Below, piece by piece: positions 45,031-55,679 of a stretch of 64,000 nucleotides of DNA. Position 1 is the first letter of the stretch. Each line of letters opens with the position of its first letter. This DNA comes from Peromyscus leucopus (taxonomy: Eukaryota; Chordata; Mammalia; Rodentia; Cricetidae), in assembly GCF_004664715.2 (NCBI RefSeq), contig NC_051074.1:18601558-18665557 (forward strand), given 5' to 3'. Under the pieces are notes generated by a model. It ran no database searches. It saw nothing but the letters and a program-made list of their open reading frames with translations, and was not told the DNA's origin. The position numbers were made by a program, and so were the translations under genes.

Positions 45031-45913
45031 CAGTCCTTCACTAGCCTAGGAGCCAAAGGAAGACAGGTTAGATGTATCTCTCATCAATGTGTGTCTCCCG
45101 AGGAACCGAGAAGAATGCATAGTGCAGAAACTGCTGGACCAGTGTGGGTCTTATTGAAGAGAAGCTCCTGAAAGTTAACCTATTTTTCTGATCCAGGCTC
45201 CCCCAGTGCCCTTCTCCAAGCCTGGCAATACTTAGTTGGGTCCCCTTTGGTGCCAAATGGAGTGCTTTCCTGTATTCTAACTGCTAAGACTGTGGAATTT
45301 TGATATAATACATTAAAACATTTCCTCAGCCAAGTGTTTTACACAACATAAAATATTTTTCTATGGTAATGTTTCTTTTATTGAGTTTTTTTTTTACAAA
45401 AATTATCACACATTCTACAGATATTCAGCAACACTTACTCAACTGAAACACAAAATAAAATTACAGAAACACCAAATACAGACATTCTCAAATTAACCAG
45501 AAAGAATTTGTTGTGAATAAGGAATAAAGGGCATGACCTGAAATGAAGTATAGGCTTGCTTAGTGTCTCTTCCAGCACATATCACATGGGTGGCACACTG
45601 TTATCTGCTGACCCAGTAATCAGGACAGAGGACACAGACGCTCTAAAGGTTGTAAAAGAAGTCTCAAATCGCAGCTTCAGATATCAAAAGGTGACATTCT
45701 GTACATTGTATGGCCTAAAATGAATGGACACAAGGAGGAAATGAATCTCATGTGCAAAGTAGAAAACAGTTACTAAGTTGGGAGGGAGTCAAGCTGAGGA
45801 GACTGTGGTTGTCAACCTTGGGAAGACCCATAGCCTAAGGAAAAGATGATGGAGAGACTTTAGAAGCAGTGGATGTAGGGGTCCAGGTCAACTAGAGAAT
45901 GTGCAAGAGGGTC
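45031..45913. other. Unassigned sequence
   Basis: AT-rich to 45500, then mixed. No gene or repeat is recognised. Confidence 0.4.
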
Positions 45914-46114
45914 CTGGGGAAGCATGCCCAGGTTGGCCAGCCCTGGGGAAGCGTGTCCGGGTTGGTCAGCCCTGGGGAAGTGTGTCCGGGTTGGTCAGTC
46001 CTGGGGAAGCGTGTCCGGGTTGGTCAGCCCTGGGGAAGTGTGTCTAGGTTGGTCAGCCCTGGGGAAGTGTGTCCGGGTTGGTCAGTCCTGGGGAAGTGTG
46101 TCTAGGTTGGTCAG
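45914..46114 (+). repeat. 29-bp GC-rich minisatellite, about 7 copies
   Basis: Seven head-to-tail copies of a 29-bp unit beginning CTGGGGAAG and containing GTGTCCGGGTTGGTCAG. Copies differ at a few fixed positions (AAGC/AAGT, CCGG/CTAG, CAGCC/CAGTC), giving a mosaic order. Copy 1 is the most diverged. Since 29 is not a multiple of 3, the two overlapping Gly/Val/Ser-rich frames are read-through artefacts. Confidence 0.95.
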
Positions 46115-46330
46115 TAGCAGAGAAAGATCCCTGTAGGGTTGGGAGACTGATCTGGGAACTGAAGCCAGGTTTGTGTCTGGTGCTCAGGGAAGCTGTAGAT
46201 TAAGAAAGCAAAACTCAGCTCTCTATACTTCCCTTTGAGCATCTAAATCATACCATTGTTGACCCCTTGTGAGTCAGAAGCAGAGGTCAAGGAGCCCAGA
46301 GCCTGGTGGTTAGGGCTTCCCACACGACAT

Positions 46331-47015
46331 GCATACACATATCAAACGGAATCCCCACCCATCACCCGTGAATTAGTCATGAGTTTTTAAATTCCTGCTT
46401 GGCAGATGAGGAGATGGAGCATTGGTAAGTCCCAGTTGTTGCTAGAGTTTTCCGCCTTGCCCACAGTCAGGACAAATCTTTGTCACCTGCCAGTCCCACA
46501 GCCGCTCAGACCCAACCAAGTAAACACAGAGACTTATATTGCTTACAAACTGTATGGCCATGGCAGGCTTCTTGCTAACTGTGCTTATAGCTTAAATTAG
46601 TCCATTTCCATAAATCTATACCTTGCCACGTGGCTGGTGGCTTACCGGTGTCTTCACATGCTGCTGGTCATGGCAGTGGCTGGCAGTGTCTCCTTCTGCC
46701 TTCCTGTTCTTTTATTTCTCCTCTGTTAGTCCCGCCTATACTTCCTGCCTAGCCACGACCAATCAGGTTTTATTTATTGACCAATCAGAGCAACTTGACA
46801 TACAGACCATCCCCCAGCACAGTCAAGTGCAGACCATCTCAGACACCTGCACTCAGGCCCATGGTCCTAATCATCCTCTATGCGGACCTGCTGGGTAATG
46901 CCACAAAGAACCCAAGAAGGGCTCCCACAGGACATACAGAACATCCCACAACACCCAGTAGTTTGCATAAGGTGATAGACAGAGAAGGGGAGACCTGGGG
47001 CGAGAATTTACATTT
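46331..47015 (+). mobile_element. MIR SINE fragment, interrupted by LTR
   Basis: CTGCTTGGCAGATGAGGAG before the LTR and AGTTTGCATAAGGTGATAG with GAGACCTGGGGCGAGAATTT after it together follow the MIR 3' half. They line up if 46437-46959 (LTR plus one target copy) is removed. Confidence 0.5.
46437..46953 (-). mobile_element. Solo LTR with exact 6-bp TSD (family A, copy 3)
   Basis: Ends TGTTGCTAGAG and ATCCCACAACA, flanked by an exact CCCAGT duplication (46431-46436 and 46954-46959). Shares AACCAAGTAAACACAGAGAC, GCCACGTGGCTGGTGGC and GTCCCGCCTATACTTCC with the other family A copies. It carries about 130 extra bases at the 46810-46953 end, where GACATACAGA-type sequence occurs twice. Confidence 0.9.
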
Positions 47016-49208
47016 TCTGACCAATAGCCCACTAAGTTGTGCCTTATTTCCTCTGTACCCGTCAAGTTTTCACTAGAAAACCAGTTTTCTAGCTGGTTTT
47101 CCTTGATCACTATTTATAGCAGTGTCCTTCACCAAACCCATCATGCTCTGTTTCCCTGCCCTAATCCACCGGAAATGCTCCCAACTGTCTGCTTATTTAT
47201 TATATGTTCCCCCTTCCCCATCTCCACAAAAGTGCCCTGTAAGCAGGCCTCGCCTGAGATGTTTACTGCTGTGTCCCCCAAACCTAGACTTGTGTCCAGC
47301 ATGTCACCTCTCTGTTTTTTTACGATCTGTGGGACAGGACTCCTCAACCATCTGGGATCTGTTTCAGATGCAGATCCGGTGTCTGGGCGGGCACCTGCTA
47401 TGCTGGAGAGGTCTGCTCGGCACTCACCATAACAATTGATCTTCTCTTAGTGTCGGAGGTGGGCCAAATGGTCATAGAGGAGGGCCAGGCAGGGCCAGAA
47501 CAGAGGGAATGACTAAAACACACCTCAAATAGGTGGATTCCTTCTATCCGCAGCAATTTCCTGTTGGAACACATGTACATCTTGTATGTGAAGGTTTCTA
47601 AATCTTACTCAGAAAACATTTGTCTTGCTTCTATCCCACAGCACGGTAACAAACCACCAAGCCTCAGATTCACCAGGGCCCCCTCATGACCACATTAGGA
47701 GCTGCCCAGCAGCTGCAAACCTGTTTGAATTCCTAAGCGAGACTTGAAAACAGAAAAGCCTCAAAGGCAGCGGCTAGAGAGCCCAACTCTCTCCAATACG
47801 GATTTTTCTTTAGGGTCTGTTTGGCGAAAACACATGCTTCTTCCTTTGAGGCAGACCATGTCAGCGGTTTAATTTAAGACATCAAATGAGAAACAATCTG
47901 TCTGCTCTAACCTTTTGCCGGTGAAATGAACAGCCTGTGAGCCAGCTCCCAGAGAACACTCTCATTATCCTGGTCTCCGTGACATGGGACATATTGTCTC
48001 TTTCCTTGACTTGACCTTAACACATCATTGATGCAAAACATATTTCTAGTTTGAAAAATAGTCATCTAGAAAAGAAAACCATTTCCCTGTTTCAATTCAC
48101 AGTCTCAGACTCAGCATTGGGGAAAAAAAATGTGTTTTACTCATATCCGTGACTGGTTCTAGCTTCTTAAAAATCAGGGAAACATTTGAGAGCAAGGTGG
48201 TACCCTAAAATTTTATTCTTTGTATTTCTATTCTTCTTTGTGAACAGACTGAGATCTGTGAGATATGGGTGCGGGGGAGCAATAAGATTTTCTATAATGT
48301 TCCTAGGAATTAAGGGAAAAGGGAGGTTTGCTTTTAACTTGTGATTTCATAAACAAATTTCATATAAACATAAAGTCTCCATAAATCTTTAGAATTAGCA
48401 AAAACTAATTATTATCTACAGTATGGAGAGGTCCATTGGAATAGAGAGAGGGTACTATGATTGTTTTACTCAACATCTTCACAGCAGAGAAGACTGCAGC
48501 CCCAGAAATAGGTTGGAAGAGAAAGAACTGGAATTGAGTCTCCCTCTCTGCAGGATAATGGACTCTTCGGCCTCGCCTACTTTCCCCTCTGGCAAGAGTC
48601 CTACTTGAGGGATACACTTGTTTTTATTGGTGCATTATTGATCTGTGTGAGGCCTCCTTTTGTTTATATCAGAATTAGCATCCGCAACCAGAGAGGAGAC
48701 AATATCTGATTCATTAAAAAAGAAACATGGTGTCAGGTGACCAAAGATGGATGGGGAGTTCTAATCACGTTGCCCACACTGTGTGATGGGAGATGGGGAG
48801 AAAGACAGCAGAGGTCTTCCTTCTGCAGGATAAAAGAGACCAACAAAGCTTCTAATGGTATATACTCTTTACTCACCAGCAAGAACTTACTTACATTGCC
48901 ATAAGGGAGAGTGGGTAGTTTCCAAAGTCGCTTCATATCAAAGTGGGCTTCTGCCACTTAGGAAGAAAGGGAGTATGGGTATTAGGAGGTACTGGACACA
49001 GTAGACATCATTCTGAAAATGCTGGGCTATCTAAATTTGGCCTCTTTGGAATGATACCTCAGGAATATGGTTTTGGTAGTGACAGACAAGCTTGTACCAG
49101 ACTAATACACACAACCAACAATTTTTTCTTTTTTTTTTTATGATGAGAGGTGCTTGAGATAAAAAGAAAGAAGTTATTACAGGGGCTTCAACCATTTAAA
49201 GAAAGGAG
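47016..49208. other. Unique sequence; possible conserved block near 47870-48060
   Basis: No interspersed repeat is recognised over 2.2 kb. Frames at 47037-47439 (up to 131 codons) overlap in two phases and lack a recognisable domain. The block around TTATCCTGGTCTCCGTGACA and TTAACACATCATTGATGC is repeat-free. Confidence 0.35.
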
Positions 49209-49373
49209 CCATGGGGCTGAGGAAATGGCTTGATTAATATGGTGCCTGCCCGGCAAGTACTGCCTGAGTTCAGCTCTCCAGCACCCACATAAACAGTCTG
49301 TAACCCCAGTGCTGGTGGGAGTGGAGAGACGCAGAGCCCTGGAGCTCACTAGCAAGCCAGCAGAGCTGAATTC
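49209..49373 (+). mobile_element. Composite tRNA-head/B1-body SINE, 5' part
   Basis: Head GGGGCTGAGGAAATGGCTTG, then GAGTTCAGCTCTCCAGCACC, TAACCCCAGTGCTGGTGGG and GAGCTCACTAGCAAGCCAGC. Its 3' part appears to run into the duplicated unit that follows. Confidence 0.65.
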
Positions 49374-49972
49374 CAATTGAGGAAGATATTTGATATTTAT
49401 CTCTTGACTCCATACGTGTATGTAAATGTGTATAGAGCGTCAGCATCCGAGGAGAGAGGAAAGAGAGACACAGAGACAGATAGAGACACACAGAGACAAA
49501 GACAAAGAGAGACAGAGACAGAGGAAAGAGAGACAGAGACAGAGAAAAGAGAGAGACATAGCCAAGTTGAGTGAGAGACCCTGTCTCAAAAAAAAAAAAA
49601 AAAAAGGCAGAAAAAGAGCTGGAGATGGCTCAGTGGTTAGGAGCACTTGCTGTCCTTGCAGAGAACCTGGCTTTGGTTCCTAGCACCTACGTGGTGGCTC
49701 TCCACTCTCTGTAATTCCAGTTCCAGGACATACTTGCTGGGCACACTTGCTGGCATCCACTCATATATACAACAAGAAGGTGGGAAGCAATTGAGGAAGA
49801 TATTTGATATTTATCTCTTGACTCCATACGTGTATGTAAATGTGTATAGAGTGTCAGCATCCGAGGAGAGAGGAAAGAGAGACACAGAGACAGATAGAGA
49901 CACACAGAGACAGAGACAAAGAGAAACAGAGACAGAGGAAAGAGAGACAGAGACAGAGAAAAGAGAGAGACA
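49374..49972 (+). repeat. Partial tandem duplication, 414-bp period
   Basis: 49374-49558 recurs at 49788-49972 with the same 414-base offset, starting CAATTGAGGAAGATATTTG and passing through ACTCCATACGTGTATG and GTCAGCATCCGAGGAG. I see only a handful of differences (for example AGCGT versus AGTGT). The spacer 49559-49787 holds a B1-like CCCTGTCTC with A-run and a B3-like SINE. Confidence 0.92.
49613..49780 (+). mobile_element. B2/B3-type SINE
   Basis: GAGCTGGAGATGGCTCAGTG, TTAGGAGCACTTGCTGTCCT, CCTAGCACCTACGTGGTGGC and CTGTAATTCCAGTTCCAGG follow the head and body of a B3-like element. It lies inside the first 414-bp unit only. Confidence 0.75.
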
Positions 49973-50150
49973 CAGACACAGACAGAGGAAAGAGAGAGAC
50001 ACAGAGATAGAGACAGAGGAAAGAAAGAGGCACAGAGACAGAGACAGAGGAAAGAGAGAGACACAGAGACAGACAGAGACAGAGGAAAGAGAGAGACAGA
50101 GAGACACAGACAGAGGAAAGAGACAGAGATAGGAGACAGAGAGGCGGCAG
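49973..50150 (+). repeat. (GACAGA)n-type low-complexity tract
   Basis: Continues the GACAGAG/GAAAGAG repeats of the duplicated unit. Long frames on both strands through 49426-50414 (up to 186 codons, rich in Arg/Glu or Ser/Leu) come from this tract and are not genes. Confidence 0.93.
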
Positions 50151-50570
50151 CACTGTGGGGGTTCTGTCTCTGTATGGCTTTCTTGTGAGAGAGCCTCTCC
50201 CCAGTCTGCAGCTTGACACAGAGCAGAAAGCTATTGTCTTATAGAATTGAAGGTCAAAAGAATGGCGTTCAAGGCTGCTCAGGATACTAGAAATGGAGTG
50301 AGGAAAATCCTGGAAAGTAAAGAGGCCCCTCAGAATTGCACATACATTCTGCATATCTTTTGCTAAATTCTTTCCATGTGTGGGAAAAAAAGAAAAAGAG
50401 CCCCGTGGAAGCAAGAATTGGAGGACTAAAGAGATTAAAACAATTCTTCAGCGCAGCTGACATTGGCAAGGAAGGGCTAGGAATTTAAATCCCTTCAAGT
50501 TATGGGACTCGACTGTTATATATCGCACATGTTTTTCTCTCCTGTTCTTTTCTTATCTTTGGATTCTAAC
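50151..50570. other. Unassigned sequence
   Basis: Nothing is recognised between the low-complexity tract and the CpG patch. Confidence 0.4.
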
Positions 50571-50660
50571 TGCGCATGCGTTGGACGACTTGCCGTGGTA
50601 CCGCAGCGAGTGAAAGCGCTCGCCGCCTCCCTCAGCCCCTTCTCTCCCCGTTCTTCGGAT
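50571..50660. promoter_or_regulatory. Isolated CpG cluster with NRF1-type site
   Basis: Eleven CpGs in about 90 bases, in otherwise CpG-poor DNA. It opens with TGCGCATGCG, which matches the NRF1 consensus core, followed by CCGCAGCGAG and AAGCGCTCGCCGCC. No TATA box is seen. It could be a small promoter, an orphan CpG island or the remnant of a retroposed 5' end. Confidence 0.35.
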
Positions 50661-51695
50661 TGGATAGTTGCTATCGATATATATTCACATCCTTTGTCAC
50701 TTTCTTCTGCCAACTCGAATTTGCTCCTAAGCCCATATTCAATGAATTTTCTATTTCAGATATTGTACTTTTCAGTTCTAGAGTTTCTATTTTTTACTTA
50801 GTTTCCATTTCACTGCTGAGATCCCCCATCTGTTCACTCATTATGACCATTCCCCACCCCCACTCAGAACTTAGATTTATCATTGTAATACCAACATCTA
50901 AATCACATGCATCTACTTCAGTTGGCTGACTTGTCTCCTGCATGTGGGTCAGCTGTCCCTCCTCTTGCAAGCATCTCATCGCTGTTCAAAGGTGTGCAGA
51001 GGGCTTCGGACACCACGCACTTTGGAGATTAAGATTTCTGTTGTATTTCTCTTCTGTAACATTTTTTTTTAACCTCGGGAAGTTGTTGGCTGATAACCTT
51101 TAGTTTGTGGAGCTTGGGTTTTCTGCTTTGTTACAGATAAACCATGAATGACCAACCCCAGGACAGGAAAGGAGCAATGTTCCAGACCCTACAAACATTA
51201 ACAAGATAACAAGGGATAGTGATAAAGTTCATGTCAACAACTTCCACAACTCGAAAGCAAAGAAACACTGATCCAGCTACAAAACCCAGGACTTTTCCCT
51301 GTACAGAAAGTCTAGGTCATGTGACTTCAGAATTCCTTCAAGTGCTTAAAAAATTATTTTAATCTTACATCAATTATTTTAAGAAATAGGAGAATATTGT
51401 AACTATTATATAGTATTATAATATAGCTATAATAATAAGTATGTATAGCTTTATATAATAACTATAATATTATAACTATAACAAAAACATGATGGAATTT
51501 CTACTATTATACTAATCCATCTTTCAGAATTACCAGCAAGAAGTTTTTGAGGATAAAGAAAAACATTAGAAGAAACAAAACATTTGACTGAATTTACCAC
51601 CGACTTATAATAATAAAAAATAAGTAGACAGCATGTAAATGTTTCAACTCTGTGAAGGGCGTGTACAAATGCTACCTCCAAGATAGTTCTAGTTT
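50661..51695. other. Unassigned sequence, AT-rich at 51350-51500
   Basis: TTTCAGATATTGTACTTTTC with GAGTTTCTATTTTTTACTTA and CATTGTAATACCAACATC loosely recall old LINE sequence, but this is not secure. The 117-codon frame at 50576-50929 runs from the CpG cluster into this AT-rich sequence without a recognisable domain. Confidence 0.35.
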
Positions 51696-52786
51696 ATGAA
51701 AAGCTGAGAGATTCCTATGTAAGGCCAGACACAAGGACTCCACTACTGCATTCAACATCATAGCTAGTGCGGTACACCACTTAAAAGAAACCCAAGACAC
51801 AAATATTGGAAAGAAATAATACTGTTTTTATTTGTATGTGGCATGATTTCTTTGATTAAAAAAAAATCACAGGAATCTGAAAAAGAAGTGACCTTAGCAA
51901 GGTCAGTGGATTAAATAACAATGCAAACAATCAAATTGCGCTTCCATGTACTAGAGCAATCCGCCCAAAAGAGAAACGTCTTCAATTCCTTTCATAGTAG
52001 CACCAAAAGCATAAAGCGTAGAGGGATGACCTAACAGAAACAGTGTGTGACCTCTGCTCTGATGTCAGTGGGACAGTGCAGAGCGTGGAGACTTGGATAA
52101 ACAGACAAGGCCACTAGCAGAAGAGTCAGTAAGACCAAGGTGTCAGTTACCTACAGATTAATGCAGTCCAGTCACTGGGACAGATCTCAGCAAGGTTTTA
52201 GTAAGTTTGTTTTAGAAGTTGACAATATGATTGTAAAACAAATATCAAAAGGGAATACAATTGGAAAACATGCTGCTGATGTAAAGGTTTACTAGGAAAG
52301 TATGGCATTCAAAGCCATATAGCACTGTACTATTGCTCTGAGACAGATGAATAAATGAGCATAACATGAAAGAAAATGTCACACATATACTGTCAATTAT
52401 TGATTACAAAATGTTAACACAGTTAAATGAGGAAACATGTATTAAGACCAACTGCACTTTAGTGTAGCTCAAAGACAAACTTCACAAAAGGAGAGCCGGC
52501 AAGGACTATACATACATGAAAATATCCTTGACATCTTTAGTCATCAGAAAAAGCAATTAAAAGCACAATGTACAACCACACATACCTTTGGAAAGAGCTA
52601 GGTTTAAAGACTGATATCAAACACCAGTGAGAAGGTGGGGTAATTTGAGAGGTAATAGGAGAGTTTGGAAACGTCCAGATCCATATATACCAGACACTTG
52701 ACTCTGGAGTTCTACCTTTATGTATGTTTTCAAGAAGACAGAAAATGGTTTCAAATAAGCAATTGGTTTTTTTTTAAGCTTTAATG

Positions 52787-52827
<41 letters not shown>

Positions 52828-52842
52828 TGTGTATGTGTGTGT
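52787..52842 (+). repeat. (CT)n(GT)n microsatellite
   Basis: About 12 CT units run straight into about 15 GT units with one AT interruption, inside the decayed L1. Confidence 0.95.
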
Positions 52843-52965
52843 TCACTTGCTTTTTAAATTAGCATATTTATGAGTCAAACTGGGTAATAACCCAGATGTC
52901 CATTAATAGAAGGAATATGTAGTGCTAGAATTATACAATGGCAAGCTGCTCAGCAACAATTGATA

Positions 52966-53357
52966 ACACAACACCGATGTCTTAGGGTTACTACTGCCGA
53001 CAGGAAACACCACGACCAAAAGCAAGTTGAAGAGGAAAGGGTGTATTTTGGCTTACACTTGCACATTGTAGTCCATCACTGGAGGAAGTCAGGACAGGAA
53101 CTCAAACAGGGCAGGAACCTGGAGGCAGGAGCTGATGCAGAGACCATGGAGGGGAGCTGCTTACTTGCTTGCTCCCCATGGCTTGCTTAGTCTGCTTTCT
53201 CATAGAACCTAAGACCATCAGCCCAGGGATGGCCCCACCCACAATCACTCATTATGAGAATGCCTTATAGGCTTGCCTACAGCCTAGTCCTATGAGGCTC
53301 CCTCCTCTCAGAATACTATAGCTTACATCAAACTGACATAAAACTAGCCAGTACCAT
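52966..53357 (+). mobile_element. Rodent interspersed repeat inside L1
   Basis: Matches a repeat I remember as common in rodents: CTTAGGGTTACTACTGCCGA, ACCACGACCAAAAGCAAGTT, GAGGAAAGGGTGTATTTTGG, CCTGGAGGCAGGAGCTGATG, AGACCATGGAGGGGAGCTGC, GCTTGCCTACAGCCTAGTCC and ACATAAAACTAGCCAGTACC. Family name not assigned. The 76-codon frame at 52960-53190 lies within it. Confidence 0.7.
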
Positions 53358-53493
53358 AGGTGAATCTCAAAAAGTCATCTAGGGGAAAATTACGTCAATA
53401 ATACATATTATCTGATTTCATTCATGAAGTGTTAAGTAACAGGTATGATAAACATGTAATAGCATTTAAAACAGCCCTTGTCTTTCTGGGGTG

Positions 53494-53498
<5 letters not shown>

Positions 53499-53547
<49 letters not shown>
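53499..53547 (+). repeat. (CA)n microsatellite
   Basis: About 24 uninterrupted CA units within the old L1 3' region. Confidence 0.95.
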
Positions 53548-53548
<1 letters not shown>

Positions 53549-53665
53549 ATGAACTTTTATACATGACATAGCTCTTGCAGGACATGTGTTGAAGCAAACA
53601 TTCTTTAAAATCCAGACAGTTGGGTGTATATTTTACTATAGGCAAATTCTACCTCAATTTTAAAA

Positions 53666-54939
53666 GAGGGTTATTTTGAGGACAGATGTCCAGAGAGTCA
53701 TTCCCGTGAGCTGGGTATCTGCTTTGGTCTGAGTGGGTTCAGGGAAAACCGCTTCAGCATGGCCACATTAGCTAGTTGGGTATTTAATTGGAAAAGTTGA
53801 TTAAAACATTGAAAGGACATATATGCAAATAAATGCTTTTTATATTTTATTTTTCAATAAAACTGTGTGTGTGCATGCACACACATGCCACTGTTCTTTT
53901 GATGTGTGGTCCAGGCATTTTTCTTTGATTTGTATTACACACTGCCATTCTTGTATACTATCCCCACAATATATGATCTATGATCTCTAATCCTGATTTC
54001 CTTAAAACACAGTTAGAAACCAAATGCATTTTGAAGCAATCTAAATATAAAAATCCTTCTAGGATTTTTATTTTAGTGTTCCCACATTTTACATCCTCTG
54101 TGCTCTATGACTAAATTGACAGATTATTCTTTTTGGTTCCTCACACCTTTCATCTGCATTTCCAAAGAATTCATCTTTGTTTCCACAGCTGAAGAATGAC
54201 GGCGCTCTCTTTACCATTCTTATTGAACTGGGTTGAGTGCAGTTTAGTCAAACTGTGGCATTGCAACAGGCTTACTGGCTTGATCGAGGCTTTACCCAGG
54301 TCCTGTAACTTCTCACTGGAGTGCAGGACAATGACAGCCTTCCTCACAAGGCCAGATGAACCCACAAGAAGGATACAGGAGAGAAGGCATTGACTTCTTG
54401 ATCTGTAAATCTCTTGAAGATCTCTCTCCTCCTTCATTCTCTCCACACAGTTATCACTTCACAGCTTTAATCCTCTGTGAAGCCGTGGCTTTTACCCTTC
54501 CCTGAGTGTCCTTTCCTTCCTCTGAAATGTAAAGGGAAACATTGACTTAAAAGTGTCTTTTACAAACATTATTTCCTACGTGGTAAATAAAAATATGGAA
54601 TGGTATCCAGCTTTTTAAATATTTTAAAGAACAGCACAGACTCAAACCATGATAAAATGTCACTATAGGGCAAAGAAAATGACATAGGAGGCCACTGGGA
54701 GCTTCCATAACCTTTTGGTGAAAATTGAATTGGTTCAACTCCCTTGGAAGATGCCGTGACACCCCATAATAAAATTAAGGATGTGCAAATATTAGCAGTT
54801 CTTCTCTTATATATGTGACCTAGAGATACATGCACTTGGGTACATGAAGACATATAAGTAAGAGTATTCTTTGCAGTAGGGTCTGTAATTATCCCATATT
54901 AGATTCCCAAAGATGCTTTACAGTGGTACTGTGGATAAG
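53666..54939. other. Unassigned sequence
   Basis: No gene or repeat is recognised. Frames at 54171-54446 and 54547-54853 on the minus strand have no recognisable features. Confidence 0.4.
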
Positions 54940-55290
54940 TAGTGACATGGAGATTTTTGTCAGCCCCCTTGGCATGTGTATTGAATGTATCAAAATCCTT
55001 ACTACCAAGGCAATTTTTTAGAAAGTGTGCAGGGACCTCAGGATCAGGATGCTATAGCCAGTGTCCTTACAGGGAGGTACCAGAGAGCTTGACTGCTCCT
55101 CCATCACATGAAGACACAGCAGGAGCACACTGTCTGTGGTCCAGAAAGCCTTCAGCAGATGTGTGGATCTTGTGCTTTCCAGCCTCCAGAGCTGTTAGAA
55201 ATGTTTCTCCATTGTTTATAAGGCATTGTTTGTTTGTTTGTTTGTTTACAGCAGCCTGAGTGAATTGAGACAATTACACAGCAGTGAGAC
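54940..55290 (+). mobile_element. MLT1-type (MaLR) LTR
   Basis: GAATGTATCAAAATCCTTAC, AGTGTCCTTACAGGGAGGTA, CATCACATGAAGACACAGCA, TTGTGCTTTCCAGCCTCCAG, AGCTGTTAGAAATGTTTC, and a terminal TTTACAGCAGCCTGAGTGAA follow the MLT1 order. A TTTG microsatellite (55228-55248) lies near its end. Confidence 0.7.
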
Positions 55291-55621
55291 TGAATTAACA
55301 GCAGGACACACAACCAAGTGGACTGGTCCTATAAAGATTGTCAAACAACCACAAACTAAGACACGTAGTAGGACCCTTTCAGGGAACGTTCCAGAACCAG
55401 CAGAACTGAACTACTTTGCTAAGGACATGCTAGCGAATGAAGGAGGAAGCTATTTTCATGGAACCAGGAGGGAGGCTCCATTTGGAGCGAGGGAGATACC
55501 CGACTCTTGTTATGGGAGGTACGGACTTTAGGGTGCTGGCAATACCTGTCTGTTGACTTGCACAGAGCTTTGCATGGCCGTTTGCTTCCCACTGGTCAGA
55601 GAACTGTACAGCCCTCGCCCC
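55291..55621. other. Unassigned sequence
   Basis: A 101-codon frame spans 55226-55531, starts in the MLT1 and has no recognisable domain. Nothing else is recognised. Confidence 0.4.
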
Positions 55622-55622
55622 A

Positions 55623-55677
<55 letters not shown>
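55622..55677 (+). repeat. (CA)n microsatellite
   Basis: About 27 uninterrupted CA units. Confidence 0.95.

Positions 55678-55679
<2 letters not shown>

Larger units (their letters stand above)
51700..53665 (+). mobile_element. Long decayed L1 (ORF2 to 3' end), interrupted
   Basis: Pieces appear in L1 order: TGCATTCAACATCATAGCTA, TTTATTTGTATGTGGCATGA, GAATCTGAAAAAGAAGTGAC, ACAGATTAATGCAGTCCAGT, then AGTCATCAGAAAAAGCAATT, CCAGATGTCCATTAATAGAA, ATTATACAATGGCAAGC, and after the insertion GGTGAATCTCAAAAAGTCAT. No frame is open. A rodent repeat at 52966-53357 and microsatellites interrupt it. Confidence 0.7.

Noticed and set aside
45914..46114. CRISPR-like array
   Set aside because: Units are contiguous with no spacers, and the DNA is clearly mammalian.
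45899..46136. Two overlapping Gly/Val/Ser-rich repeat frames
   Set aside because: A 29-bp unit shifts phase each copy; the frames are by-products of the minisatellite.
47037..47439. Two overlapping frames of 131 and 105 codons
   Set aside because: Different phases over the same DNA, no recognisable domain, no splice context; chance frames are likelier.
49426..50414. Long Arg/Glu- and Ser/Leu-rich frames up to 186 codons
   Set aside because: Produced by GACAGA-type repeats, present on both strands in several phases.
52960..53190. 76-codon frame as a possible exon
   Set aside because: It lies within a recognised rodent interspersed repeat.
54942..55531. Frames of 105 and 101 codons
   Set aside because: They begin in or cover an MLT1 LTR, so they are repeat-derived.
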